Shown here in pieces: positions 1-7,731 of a stretch of 14,380 nucleotides of DNA; the stretch's first letter is position 1, and every line of letters starts with the position of its first letter. The notes beneath the pieces were generated by a model. It was not told the origin of the DNA and did not search any database. It saw only the letters and a program-made list of their open reading frames with translations. The position numbers and the translations under genes were made by a program. The stretch covers positions 1 to 14,380 of the forward strand of contig JAGVFL010000138.1 of the NCBI GenBank assembly GCA_020057645.1, written 5' to 3'. This stretch comes from Candidatus Omnitrophota bacterium. GTDB lineage: Bacteria; Omnitrophota; Gorgyraeia; Gorgyraeales; Gorgyraeaceae.

Positions 1-81
1 AGAAGTGCTTATGATCCCGCCTGTGGATTTAAGATGGCTTTTGAGGAAAAAGATGGATTTTCAGAGTATAGGGGTATATGA
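1..81 (+). CDS. C-terminal end of an unidentified protein (partial)
   Basis: Frame 1 is open from the window edge and stops at TGA 79-81. The 26 visible residues begin RSAYDPACGF and end GFSEYRGI, with a charged composition typical of coding sequence. The gene would converge on the minus-strand glycoside-hydrolase-like gene, with 17 bases between the two stop codons and no hairpin terminator visible. I do not recognise the family. A longer ATG-initiated frame at 5-457 covers the same bases but runs antisense through the next gene, so I prefer this one. Confidence 0.5.
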   Translation, partial: RSAYDPACGFKMAFEEKDGFSEYRGI

Positions 82-98
82 TGTGTCTTCCAGTCCCT

Positions 99-1244
99 TT
101 AAAGAAAATCGTAGGAGAAATAAGCTATGCCGTCCGGATCCATGGACTTTATTATCCTTTCCTGCTCGGATAGTATCTGGGGGTCTTTTTTCATTAAAAA
201 GTTGCCTATACCTATATATACCTTGCCCTTTCCTCTCTGAGCAAGGGCTGAGGCCGTTATCTCTTTTGCAAGCTGATTGTTCTTCGTGTAATTCATCAGC
301 ACCACATAATCAACCGTGCCGTTTTCCAGCCACCCTGGCCAGTCCTGGAACGACGTGGAAAAAGCAGTGTCAGGCGAAGGAAGAACTGCGCAGGATACAA
401 TCATCCCGGGGTATTTATTTTTTATATTCTTCGCCAGCTTGTCTACGAGACTGGTGACCTGGCTTCTTTTCCAGTCGTCCCATATAAGAGAATTTTCATT
501 ATTGTCCGGCATGGATAAAGGGTCCAGTCCTGTTTTTTTCTTAAATCTTTTCACGTTTTCCTCTCCGTATCCGTATGTCAGGCCGTATTTATTGAAACTT
601 GAACGCGGAAGAAAAGGCACGGGATACGGATAACGCACGTAATCAAGATGCGCCCCTGATAAATCAGGGTATCTGGTTATAATTTCATCTATTACAGATG
701 CCATATATTCGCTTACCCGCGGGTCTCCGGGCTCCAAGAAAAGCTGTTCGTCCCTTAGATAATATTTATCAGACTCATTTATATCTTCCGTCCTCATTGA
801 AACCCTCGAGTGCTGGTCCCGTGTCAATATGAAATCTCCGAATTTTTTTATTATGTCGGCGTTTTTATTTTTCCCTACGCAAAGGACATTTACCCAGGCA
901 AATACCTTTATATCGCACCTCTTCGCCTCTTTCAGCAAATAATCTATCGCATCAGCGCCCGATGCCTTAAGCATAGCCTCATACTTTGACCTGTCTCCGA
1001 GTTTAGTATCGTAATAAGCCTTGCCATTTCTATAAAACTGCAGATATACCTCATTCAGGCCTTTTTTCCTGCAGAATTTAATAAGCTCGAATGCGGACTC
1101 TTTGGAGTATAGGACTTTTTTATCTGAAAAACACGTTACCCATGTGCCTTTTGCAGGGATATTTTTATCTTTTCCATATGCAAATGAAGACAGTGAGAAA
1201 AAAATAATGATAGAAAATAGAAAAAATCTTTTCATGACAGTCAT
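99..1244 (-). CDS. Exported GHL10/DUF187-type glycoside-hydrolase-like protein
   Basis: A 381-residue protein with an N-terminal signal peptide: KR at residues 5-6, a hydrophobic stretch 7-20 and a likely cleavage near FAYG at 21-24. The rest fits a TIM-barrel of the glycosyl-hydrolase-like 10 family (COG1649/YngK-like). Visible family features are the early strand GTWVTCFS (33-40), KVFAWVNV (113-120), the catalytic-region motif HLDYVRYPYP with Asp201, the helix around WDDWKRSQV (255-263) and the late strand DYVVLMNY (312-319). The likely substrate is a cell-wall or surface polysaccharide, which is inferred from the family. The start ATG overlaps the rsmI stop as ATGA, so translation is probably coupled. 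A second ATG at 1235 (residue 4) would give an equally good signal peptide. Confidence 0.82.
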   Translation of the reverse strand: MTVMKRFFLFSIIIFFSLSSFAYGKDKNIPAKGTWVTCFSDKKVLYSKESAFELIKFCRKKGLNEVYLQFYRNGKAYYDTKLGDRSKYEAMLKASGADAIDYLLKEAKRCDIKVFAWVNVLCVGKNKNADIIKKFGDFILTRDQHSRVSMRTEDINESDKYYLRDEQLFLEPGDPRVSEYMASVIDEIITRYPDLSGAHLDYVRYPYPVPFLPRSSFNKYGLTYGYGEENVKRFKKKTGLDPLSMPDNNENSLIWDDWKRSQVTSLVDKLAKNIKNKYPGMIVSCAVLPSPDTAFSTSFQDWPGWLENGTVDYVVLMNYTKNNQLAKEITASALAQRGKGKVYIGIGNFLMKKDPQILSEQERIIKSMDPDGIAYFSYDFL

Positions 1245-1915
1245 TTTTCCCCTTTTATAACAATAATAAATTCTCCGCGCGGAGGATTTTTCGTAAAATG
1301 CTCTATTGATTCTGAAACCTTCAGGCGAAGAGTTTCTTCGAATACCTTGGTAAGTTCCCGCATGACGCTGATATCCCTGTCTCCCATGACATCCAATATG
1401 TCCTTTAGAGTCTTTAAAATCCTGTGGGGCGATTCATAGATAACTATCGTCCTTTTTTCCTGAGTTAAGGCCTCTAATTCCTTGCGCCTCTTGCCTGGTT
1501 TCTGGCTGAGAAAACCTTCAAATACAAAACTATCCGTAGGCATGCCTGATAAAACAATTCCTGCTATAATAGCGCTTGGCCCCGGGATGACTGTGACCAG
1601 TATATTATTTTCTATCGCGAGCCTTATTATGTTAAATCCCGGATCGCTTATGCCCGGAGTCCCGCTATCTGACACGAGCGCGATATCCCGGCCTTCTTTC
1701 AGTAATTTTAATAAATGTTCGCCTTTTTGGATCTTATTGTATTCAAAATAACTCGTGGTAGGAGTGCTGATGCCATAATGCGAAAGGAGTTTTTTTGTGT
1801 GCCTTGTATCCTCGCACGCGATAAGAGCAACTGCCTTCAGCGTCTCAATAGCCCGAAACGTTATATCCTTAAGATTTCCTATAGGCGTCGCAACTACAAA
1901 AAGTTTCCCTGTCAT
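1241..1915 (-). CDS. rsmI: 16S rRNA (cytidine-2'-O)-methyltransferase RsmI
   Basis: RsmI uses SAM to 2'-O-methylate C1402 (E. coli numbering) in the decoding centre of 16S rRNA. The 224-residue protein shows the tetrapyrrole-methylase-fold signatures in order: VATPIGNL (8-15), CEDTRHTKKLL (34-44), SDSGTPGISDPG (82-93), VIPGPSA (109-115), FEGFL with KRR (132-144), YESPHR (160-165), RELTKVFEE (186-194) and PRGEFIIVI (212-220). It stops right after the last motif, so it lacks the C-terminal extension seen in longer homologues of about 270-290 residues. I chose ATG 1915 because the family begins at this point and an extended -10 box lies 9 bases upstream. An in-frame ATG at 1945 would lie upstream of that promoter. 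The gene is followed with a 4-bp overlap by the glycoside-hydrolase-like gene. Confidence 0.93.
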   Translation of the reverse strand: MTGKLFVVATPIGNLKDITFRAIETLKAVALIACEDTRHTKKLLSHYGISTPTTSYFEYNKIQKGEHLLKLLKEGRDIALVSDSGTPGISDPGFNIIRLAIENNILVTVIPGPSAIIAGIVLSGMPTDSFVFEGFLSQKPGKRRKELEALTQEKRTIVIYESPHRILKTLKDILDVMGDRDISVMRELTKVFEETLRLKVSESIEHFTKNPPRGEFIIVIKGEK

Positions 1916-1924
1916 ATGCGCTAT

Positions 1925-1933
1925 ATTATAACA
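1925..1933 (-). promoter_or_regulatory. Extended -10 promoter of rsmI, near-leaderless
   Basis: On the minus strand the sequence reads TGTTATAAT, a TGnTATAAT extended -10 box. No good -35 box is seen, as is common for extended -10 promoters. The -10 ends 9 bases before the preferred rsmI ATG at 1915, so transcription would start only about 2-3 bases upstream of the start codon. No Shine-Dalgarno sequence precedes that ATG. Confidence 0.55.
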
Positions 1934-1963
1934 CATATTTAACATCTTTCCTAATTTTACAAT

Positions 1964-2001
1964 GAAGGCGACAAACTGACATTGTCAAAAGTGTAACCTT
2001 A
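1964..2001. repeat. Dispersed palindromic repeat, copy 1 (degenerate)
   Basis: The right half TGTCAAAAGTGTAACCTTA (1983-2001) matches the other copies apart from one inserted base. The left half (1964-1981) is diverged but matches copy 4 at about three quarters of positions. The centre is GACATTGTC. The last three bases, read on the minus strand as TAA, are the glmS stop codon, so the repeat begins inside the end of that gene. Confidence 0.75.
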
Positions 2002-3795
2002 TTCTACGGTGACGCTTTTGGCTAGGTTTCTGGGTTGGTCGACGTCGCATCCGCGTTTTACTGCGATGTAATACGCAAGGAGCTGTAACGGAACTACCGT
2101 AACTATGGGGGAAAAAATTTCATCTATCTTGGGTATATATATTATTTCTTTTGTAAAATTCTCTATGAGCTTATCGCCTTCTGTAACAATAGCTATTACC
2201 TTGCCTTTTCTGGCGCAGATTTCTTCTATGTTCGAGATCATTTTTTCATATACAAACGATTCCGGCGAGATACACACCACAGCCCTGTATTCGTCTATAA
2301 GAGCTATGGGCCCATGTTTCATTTCTCCTGCCGCGTACCCTTCCGCGGGTATGTAGGAAATTTCTTTTAATTTCAAAGCGCCTTCAAGCGCTGTCGGGAA
2401 ATTCAGATTTCTGCCAAGATATAAAAATGACCCTAGATTAAGATGCCTGGCGGCAATCCGCTGTATGATATTCTTTTTGGACAGGATATTTTCTATAATC
2501 CCGGGGATATCCTTAAAAACGCTAGATAAAGATTGTTTCCGCTCGCTCTTAAGCAGGCCTTTTTTATCTGCGATATAAAACGCCAGCATATAAAGGATCG
2601 CGAGCTGAGCCGTATATGCCTTTGTGGAAGCGACGCCTATTTCAGGCCCTGCGTAGGTATACAATACCTCGTCAGATATCCTTACGAGACTAGAGCCCAC
2701 GACATTGCATACAGATAATATCTTCGCGCCTTTCTGCTTTGCCTCTTTGACAGCCGCAAGAGTGTCAGCTGTCTCGCCTGACTGGCTTATTGCAATCGCC
2801 AATGTATTTTTATTTACAATAGGGTCCCTGTACCTGAATTCAGACGATACATCTGTGGATACGGGTATCCTGGTAAACTTTTCAAGCACATACTTACCTA
2901 CAAGCCCGGCGTGATACGCAGTGCCGCACGCGACTATAATAATATTGGAAATGCTTTCCAGATTGAATTCAAAACCGCTCATCCCGGAAGAAATAATTTG
3001 CTTTAGAACCTTCGGCTGTTCATGTATTTCCTTCAGCATGAAATGCGGGAAACCCGCTTTCTGCGCTGAGTCAAGGGTCCACTTTATGACATCTATATTT
3101 TTGCGCCTCTGGTTGCCGTCTGAGTCAAAGATAGTAACATTATCTTTCGTCAAAAGAGCTATTTCTCCGTCATCAAGATAAATTACTTTCTTTGTATATT
3201 TCAATATAGCGGGCACATCTGAGGCAATAAAATTCTCGCCTTCTCCGATGCCCACTATCAAAGGGCTTTCCTTCCTTGCCGCAATAATCCTGTCGGGCTC
3301 ATTTTTGGAGATTACGCCTAATGCAAAAGAGCCTTTTAAATTTTTAAGAGTTTTCAATACAGCGTCTTTCAGATCCCCTTTATAATATTTCTCAACAAGA
3401 TGGCTTATGACCTCTGTGTCTGTCTGGGATTTGAATTTATGGCCTTCTTCTATAAGCTGTTTCTTTAACTCGTTGAAATTTTCTATGATGCCGTTATGGA
3501 CCACCGCTATATCGCCTGAACAGTCATGGTGAGGGTGCGCGTTTATATTCGTGGGCGGCCCGTGCGTTGCCCATCTATTATGCGATATGCCGATATGGCT
3601 TTCAGAAATATCTTTCGGGCCAAGCAGCTCCTCTAAATTTTTTATTTTGCCCTTACATTTCTTAATAACAATTTTATCTTTCGGAATAATAGCTATGCCT
3701 ACAGAGTCATATCCTCTATACTCAAGCCTTCTCAGGCCTTCGATTAAAATAGGCAGAGCGTCCTTATTCCCGATATAGCCCACTATCCCGCACAT
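1999..3795 (-). CDS. glmS: Glutamine-fructose-6-phosphate aminotransferase (isomerizing)
   Basis: GlmS makes glucosamine-6-phosphate from fructose-6-phosphate and glutamine, the first committed step to UDP-GlcNAc for peptidoglycan and LPS. The 598 residues match the usual length of about 600. The protein starts MCGIVGYIG, exposing the catalytic Cys after Met removal. The class II glutaminase domain shows NRWATHG (73-79), HNGIIENF (100-107) and SQTDTEV (123-129). Two SIS sugar-isomerase domains follow: the first with ACGTAYHAG, SQSGETADT and ASTKAYTAQ, the second with EGALKLKEISYIPAEGY and GEMKHGPIALI. The end PRNLAKSVTVE is the conserved GlmS C-terminus. GGAG lies 5 bases before the ATG, and a consensus-like promoter sits just upstream. 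The stop codon TAA is shared with palindromic repeat copy 1. Confidence 0.98.
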   Translation of the reverse strand: MCGIVGYIGNKDALPILIEGLRRLEYRGYDSVGIAIIPKDKIVIKKCKGKIKNLEELLGPKDISESHIGISHNRWATHGPPTNINAHPHHDCSGDIAVVHNGIIENFNELKKQLIEEGHKFKSQTDTEVISHLVEKYYKGDLKDAVLKTLKNLKGSFALGVISKNEPDRIIAARKESPLIVGIGEGENFIASDVPAILKYTKKVIYLDDGEIALLTKDNVTIFDSDGNQRRKNIDVIKWTLDSAQKAGFPHFMLKEIHEQPKVLKQIISSGMSGFEFNLESISNIIIVACGTAYHAGLVGKYVLEKFTRIPVSTDVSSEFRYRDPIVNKNTLAIAISQSGETADTLAAVKEAKQKGAKILSVCNVVGSSLVRISDEVLYTYAGPEIGVASTKAYTAQLAILYMLAFYIADKKGLLKSERKQSLSSVFKDIPGIIENILSKKNIIQRIAARHLNLGSFLYLGRNLNFPTALEGALKLKEISYIPAEGYAAGEMKHGPIALIDEYRAVVCISPESFVYEKMISNIEEICARKGKVIAIVTEGDKLIENFTKEIIYIPKIDEIFSPIVTVVPLQLLAYYIAVKRGCDVDQPRNLAKSVTVE

Positions 3796-3813
3796 AGATT
3801 CTCCTTTTCGTCT

Positions 3814-3842
3814 ATTATATATTACTCGCCCGCTTGTGCCAA
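3814..3842 (-). promoter_or_regulatory. Sigma-70-type promoter of glmS
   Basis: Read on the minus strand, TTGGCA (3837-3842) and TATAAT (3814-3819) are separated by exactly 17 bases. This leaves a short 5' leader carrying GGAG (3801-3804) 5 bases before the glmS ATG. It lies in the 75-base divergent gap to the spermidine-synthase-like gene. Confidence 0.8.
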
Positions 3843-3862
3843 TAGAAAAAATATGTTAAACT
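3834..3862 (+). promoter_or_regulatory. Possible weak promoter of the spermidine-synthase-like gene
   Basis: TTGTGC (3834-3839) and TAAACT (3857-3862) are 17 bases apart and end 8 bases before the ATG at 3871. Each box matches consensus only partly. The placement would again give an mRNA starting at or near the start codon, consistent with the missing Shine-Dalgarno sequence. It overlaps the divergent glmS promoter, so the two could interfere. Confidence 0.3.
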
Positions 3863-3870
3863 TGTATATA

Positions 3871-6144
3871 ATGAAAACAAGCCTTAAATTAAATATCAGC
3901 GCTTTCATACTTGGCCTTACTTCAATGATAGGCCAGATAATTATCGTAAGAGAGCTTGTTGTAGCTTTCTACGGCAATGAGCTTTCTTTAGGGATAATAC
4001 TGGCATGCTGGCTTTTCTGGGTGGCATTCGGAAGCCTCGTCCTTGGGCGGTTCATAGATTTTATACCTTTTAAGGAAAAACTACTTTCTTACATACAGCT
4101 CGCCATATCCATCCTTATCCCTCTGGATATATTTTTCATACGCCTTATAAAATCAGTATTAAAGATACCGGCTGGAAAGATTATGGGGTTTACGGAGATA
4201 TTAAGCTCATCCTTTGTGTCATTATCTATTGTTTGCGCATTATTAGGCCTGAGTTTCATATTGATATCAAAGATTGCGGCAAAGGATAACAACCTGCCCT
4301 CCAAGCAGGTGGCAAGGATATATCTGCTGGAAGGCCTGGGAGCTTCTATTGGCGGCCTTATATATACATTCATCCTTATAAAGGCATACACGCCATTTCA
4401 AAATTCACTTATCCTGGGGAACCTGAACCTGATCGTGTCAATACTTTTTAGCAGGAATATAGTCCAGCTCGTATATCTTATAATATTTTCAACTACGATT
4501 ATATTTAACTGGCCGAAACACCTGGATGGTTTCACAAGGTCCCTTCAGGTGAAACCGCTTAAGCTGATAGAAAATGCGGATTCCATATACGGGAACATTG
4601 CTGTGACAAAATTAGGGAACCAGTACAGCTTTTATGAGAACGGCGTCCTGATGTTCACAGGAGGCGACATATCCACCAGTGAGGAATCAGTGCATTATGC
4701 AATGCTGGAACACCCTTATCCCAAAAAGATCCTTCTTATAGGCGGCGGAACAGGCGGAGCGATAAATCAGATCCTGAAACATAAGGTTGACAGGATCGAC
4801 TATGTGGAATTGGACCCCCTGATAATAAGCCTCTCTCAGAAATACCTTCCAGCCATAACAGATGACAGGGTCAATATCATACACATGGACGGCAGGCTTT
4901 TTGTAAAAGAGGCTTCTTCCACAGGAAAATCTACCACGCCGTATAAATATGACGTGGTGATACTGAATCTCCCTGGTCCTTATACAGCGATCTTAAACAG
5001 ATTTTATTCTCTGGAGTTTTTCCGCGAGATCAAAGAAATCCTGGAACCGGCCGGCCTATTCTCATTCGGGCTTCTTTCCTCTGAAAACTATATAAGCCCT
5101 GAAAACGCTGTCTACCTGAGCTGCATTTACAATACGCTTAAAAAAGAATTCTCTGATATTAAAATGCTCCCTGGCGATACCATTACATTTATTGCATCAG
5201 AAGAGCCTGGCATACTTACCGGGGACGTAAATACCCTGATAAAAAGGCTAAAGGAAAGAAACATCAAGACAAAATTTGTTAGGGAATATTACCTGCCTTT
5301 TAAACTGGACCCTTTGAGGATAAGGTATGTGGAAAACGCTATTCAAAAATTCCAGAATACAAAGATAAATACTGATTTTAAGCCCATAGGCTACCTTTAT
5401 CATACTATATTATGGATAAGCTTTTTTGATGCCACCAGAAACCTCCTCCCTTACATTGATAAAATCAATCTGGGTATCTTTATCTTAATGGCATTTGCCA
5501 TTTTTATAATAACTCTTCTGGTGCAGAAACTAACCATGGCGCCTTTAAAATTCCCTGTTTTAGTCTCCGTTGCGGCAACCGGGATGAGCGAGATATGCTT
5601 TCAGGTGATTATAATACTGGCATTCCAATTTATATACGGCTACATGTATTATCAGTTGGGATTTATTCTCACATCTTTCATGATAGGGCTTACACTTGGA
5701 AGTTTTTTAATAACAAGCTTTATGGAAAAGATAGAAGATGAAAGGCCCCTTTACATCAAAACGCAGGCCTGGCTGTCTATCTACCCGTTAATCGTGGCAA
5801 TAACCCTGGTGGCTATTGCAAAAATAAACCAGTTTAGGCCCGGCATAGGAAATATGCTCCAGGTAAGTTTTGTAATACTGCCTGTACTGTCCGGCTTTAT
5901 AGGAGGTTTTCAATTCCTGCTTGCAAATAAGATCTGGCTCAAGGATTCCAAAGATATTGGAAAAACAACAGGCCTTCTGTACGGCATTGATTTACTTGGT
6001 TCTTGTTTAGGCGGGCTGGCGATAGGCGTGATATTTATCCCGCTTTTGGGAATCATTCAAACGTGCGTACTCCTGAGCGTTATAAATATTTTTATTTTTA
6101 TATTGATTTCAAATTCCAGGCCTTGTTTTATACAAAAAATGTGA
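3871..6144 (+). CDS. Membrane protein with central spermidine-synthase-like domain
   Basis: A 757-residue polytopic protein in three parts. Residues about 8-215 hold several hydrophobic segments (for example ACWLFWVAFGSLVLG). Residues about 235-445 form a Rossmann domain like polyamine aminopropyltransferases: nucleotide loop LLIGGGTGGA (G291-G296), acidic YVELDP (E313), and DGRLF (D340). Residues about 532-750 hold a second membrane block. The position that is an Asp in spermidine synthases (DSTDP) is Asn366 in ILNLPGPYT, so classical aminopropyl transfer is doubtful. Fused membrane/spermidine-synthase-like proteins of this type are known but their substrate is not established. I chose ATG 3871 over 3853 because the first hydrophobic segment starts here and 3853 would lie inside the possible promoter. 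Neither has a Shine-Dalgarno sequence. It is the only complete plus-strand gene in the window. Confidence 0.82.
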   Translation: MKTSLKLNISAFILGLTSMIGQIIIVRELVVAFYGNELSLGIILACWLFWVAFGSLVLGRFIDFIPFKEKLLSYIQLAISILIPLDIFFIRLIKSVLKIPAGKIMGFTEILSSSFVSLSIVCALLGLSFILISKIAAKDNNLPSKQVARIYLLEGLGASIGGLIYTFILIKAYTPFQNSLILGNLNLIVSILFSRNIVQLVYLIIFSTTIIFNWPKHLDGFTRSLQVKPLKLIENADSIYGNIAVTKLGNQYSFYENGVLMFTGGDISTSEESVHYAMLEHPYPKKILLIGGGTGGAINQILKHKVDRIDYVELDPLIISLSQKYLPAITDDRVNIIHMDGRLFVKEASSTGKSTTPYKYDVVILNLPGPYTAILNRFYSLEFFREIKEILEPAGLFSFGLLSSENYISPENAVYLSCIYNTLKKEFSDIKMLPGDTITFIASEEPGILTGDVNTLIKRLKERNIKTKFVREYYLPFKLDPLRIRYVENAIQKFQNTKINTDFKPIGYLYHTILWISFFDATRNLLPYIDKINLGIFILMAFAIFIITLLVQKLTMAPLKFPVLVSVAATGMSEICFQVIIILAFQFIYGYMYYQLGFILTSFMIGLTLGSFLITSFMEKIEDERPLYIKTQAWLSIYPLIVAITLVAIAKINQFRPGIGNMLQVSFVILPVLSGFIGGFQFLLANKIWLKDSKDIGKTTGLLYGIDLLGSCLGGLAIGVIFIPLLGIIQTCVLLSVINIFIFILISNSRPCFIQKM

Positions 6145-6150
6145 TATATT
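6123..6150 (+). promoter_or_regulatory. Possible promoter at the 3' end of the spermidine-synthase-like gene
   Basis: TTGTTT (6123-6128) and TATATT (6145-6150) are 16 bases apart. They straddle the stop codon of the upstream gene (6142-6144). A transcript from here would start near 6157, run through AAGGAGG (6172-6178), and end at the terminator at 6214-6247, giving an RNA of roughly 90 bases. Confidence 0.35.
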
Positions 6151-6247
6151 AGTTATAGAAGGTACTTAAACAAGGAGGCGGCCAATAGCGGTAAGCTTCA
6201 AGGTTTATAGCCTATAGAAAAAGCCCTAGATTTAGGGCTTTTTCTAT
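6151..6247 (+). other. Short transcript candidate: strong SD, ATA codon, 10-codon frame, terminator
   Basis: Between the promoter-like boxes and the terminator lies a textbook Shine-Dalgarno sequence AAGGAGG (6172-6178). Six bases later comes ATA (6185-6187), where an ATG would be expected, followed by nine sense codons (AVSFKVYSL) and TAG at 6215-6217 inside the terminator stem. This could be a small RNA, a leader-like peptide with a rare start codon, or the decayed 5' end of a lost gene. I see no match to a known RNA family. If it is not transcribed separately, it is simply a 3' UTR. Confidence 0.3.
6214..6247. terminator. Bidirectional intrinsic terminator
   Basis: A perfect 15-bp inverted repeat (6214-6228 and 6233-6247) around a 4-base loop, with GCCC/GGGC at the top of the stem and A-rich/T-rich flanks built into the arms. 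It reads as stem plus U-run in both directions. It lies between the plus-strand spermidine-synthase-like gene and the converging minus-strand amrBA gene, so it probably ends both transcripts. Confidence 0.88.
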
Positions 6248-6249
6248 TG

Positions 6250-7722
6250 CTATTTGTTTTCTTCGCCGAATACCTCCGCACTGAAGGTATATATTTCCGT
6301 GGATTTATCTTTCCACGCGTCCTGAGAAAGGCCTGCTTTTCTGCAGGTCTCTTTCAAAAATGTCTCTTTATCCCAATTATATTCTGTGGCTACCTGGGGT
6401 AAAAGTAACCCTGAATTAAATCCCTTTTTCATGTAAAGTCCGTGCTTTCCTACTTCTATCTCGCTTATGTCCTTTATTTTTTTGAGAGGCGTTAGAACCG
6501 ATATCTCCAGATCCAATTTGTCCAATTCATCCTTAGTAACAGGATTGAACCTGTAATCGTTCACTGCGGCTGATTTAGCAACGTCTTTTACTGTTTCATA
6601 AAGCGGTTTCACTGCCTGTATGTAACCGATACACCCGCGGAGCTGGCCATTCTCTTTTATGGTCACGAATGCCCCGCAATTTTCTTTTAACCTGTCTTCA
6701 GTGACATTCGGCAAGAACTGCCTTTCGCCGGTCACAGCTTCTATTATTGAAAGTCTTGCTACTTCAAGTATTTTTTGTTTTTCTTCTTTATTTAAATATT
6801 CATCTTTCATGATAAGCCCCTCCTTCTTTTCCTCTCCTTCAGGCGCATATATCAAAATGCTTGAATATCCCACCACCCTTGATTTATCGCCTGTAACATC
6901 GCCTGAATTTGCGTATTTTAAAAGAATTGCCTTTGCATTAAACCTGTTTGCAAGCGTAATCATGCCTAAAACAGCGATAGGCGCATCTATTTCCGTATCG
7001 TGGTTATTGATATCCTCCAACATCTTTTGTGCATCCAATTTTTCAATAGCACCGGTAGAGTTTGTATCTAACTCTACTGCTTTATCATAAGGATAATAAT
7101 GCGAAAGATCCACGCTTATAATTAAAAGCGTATCCTTATCCGCGACATCGTAAAGCATATCGCTTAGTATCTTTATATCCTCGGATGCAGGATTTCCCAT
7201 AACGATGGGGACTATTCTAAAATCCTTGTCTTTATATACCCTTTGCAAAAATGGCAGTTCCGCTTCTATCGCGTGTTCTTTTAAATGCGCTTCGGGATAA
7301 AAAATAAAACGTTTATTTTTAGAAATTACCTTGTTCGCGAGTTCTTCGTCTATCCTGACCAAGCCAAGCGGTGTTTCAAACGCGCCCTTATTGTAAACCG
7401 ACATCCCGTCAAAACTCACATAATGGCTCGGAGAGATAATTATTATTTTTTTAAAATCCGTGCCCTCCAGCTGCTTAAAACTATGAGCCGCGACCTGGCC
7501 TGAATATTCATAGCCTGCGTGCGGCGCAATGATAGCCAAAACCCTGCCTTTTATATCAGATTTTTTGGCATTGGCTAAAAAATCATCCACCTTCGTTTCG
7601 AGTTCCGCCTTATCTCCTGGATAAAACGTGCCCGCAACAGCCGGCTTCCTTACATCCTCTGAATAAGAATTACTACAGGAGCATAAAAAAACTAACGCTA
7701 GAAAAATCATTCCCTTCGCCAT
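6250..7722 (-). CDS. AmmeMemoRadiSam system AmrB-AmrA fusion, predicted lipoprotein
   Basis: A 490-residue fusion of two AmmeMemoRadiSam subunits. After a hydrophobic N-terminus (5-13) comes a lipobox-like LCSC with Cys16, predicting export and lipidation. Residues about 24-295 are the MEMO1-like AmrB domain, related in fold to LigB-type non-haem iron dioxygenases: RKPAVAGTFYPG (25-36), APHAGYEYSG with His68, SPSHY with His100, EHAIEAELPF (149-158) and DLSHYY (205-210). Residues about 310-488 are the AMMECR1-like AmrA domain with its hallmark LRGCIGYI (361-368). The biochemical role of the triad is unknown. AGGAGGG sits 4 bases before the ATG and overlaps the base of palindrome copy 2. A second Shine-Dalgarno/ATG pair occurs inside the linker (see the entry at 6808). 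It is the last gene of the operon. Confidence 0.9.
   Translation of the reverse strand: MAKGMIFLALVFLCSCSNSYSEDVRKPAVAGTFYPGDKAELETKVDDFLANAKKSDIKGRVLAIIAPHAGYEYSGQVAAHSFKQLEGTDFKKIIIISPSHYVSFDGMSVYNKGAFETPLGLVRIDEELANKVISKNKRFIFYPEAHLKEHAIEAELPFLQRVYKDKDFRIVPIVMGNPASEDIKILSDMLYDVADKDTLLIISVDLSHYYPYDKAVELDTNSTGAIEKLDAQKMLEDINNHDTEIDAPIAVLGMITLANRFNAKAILLKYANSGDVTGDKSRVVGYSSILIYAPEGEEKKEGLIMKDEYLNKEEKQKILEVARLSIIEAVTGERQFLPNVTEDRLKENCGAFVTIKENGQLRGCIGYIQAVKPLYETVKDVAKSAAVNDYRFNPVTKDELDKLDLEISVLTPLKKIKDISEIEVGKHGLYMKKGFNSGLLLPQVATEYNWDKETFLKETCRKAGLSQDAWKDKSTEIYTFSAEVFGEENK
6808..6825 (-). promoter_or_regulatory. Internal Shine-Dalgarno and ATG before the AmrA domain
   Basis: Read on the minus strand, AAGGAGG (6819-6825) is followed after 8 bases by ATG (6808-6810), which is codon 305 of the fusion and sits exactly at the AmrB-AmrA linker (EGLIMKDEYL). 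Initiation here would give a free cytoplasmic AmrA of 186 residues without the lipoprotein signal. It may be a working internal start or a relic of two once-separate genes. Confidence 0.5.
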
Positions 7723-7731
7723 CCAACCCTC

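Noticed and set aside
5..457. Plus-strand frame of 150 codons at the left edge
   Set aside because: It runs antisense through the clear glycoside-hydrolase-like gene and its translation is rich in Ser, Cys and Pro with no motif. The 1-81 frame is more protein-like.
6157..6247. SRP (4.5S) RNA or a known riboswitch in the gap
   Set aside because: GGAGGCGGCCAA loosely recalls the SRP GGAAGCAGCC loop, but the GGAA tetraloop, the opposite strand of the helix and any aptamer core are missing.
6659..7090. Plus-strand frame of 143 codons inside amrBA
   Set aside because: It is antisense to strongly conserved AmrB/AmrA sequence, serine/phenylalanine-rich, with no motif or ribosome-binding site.
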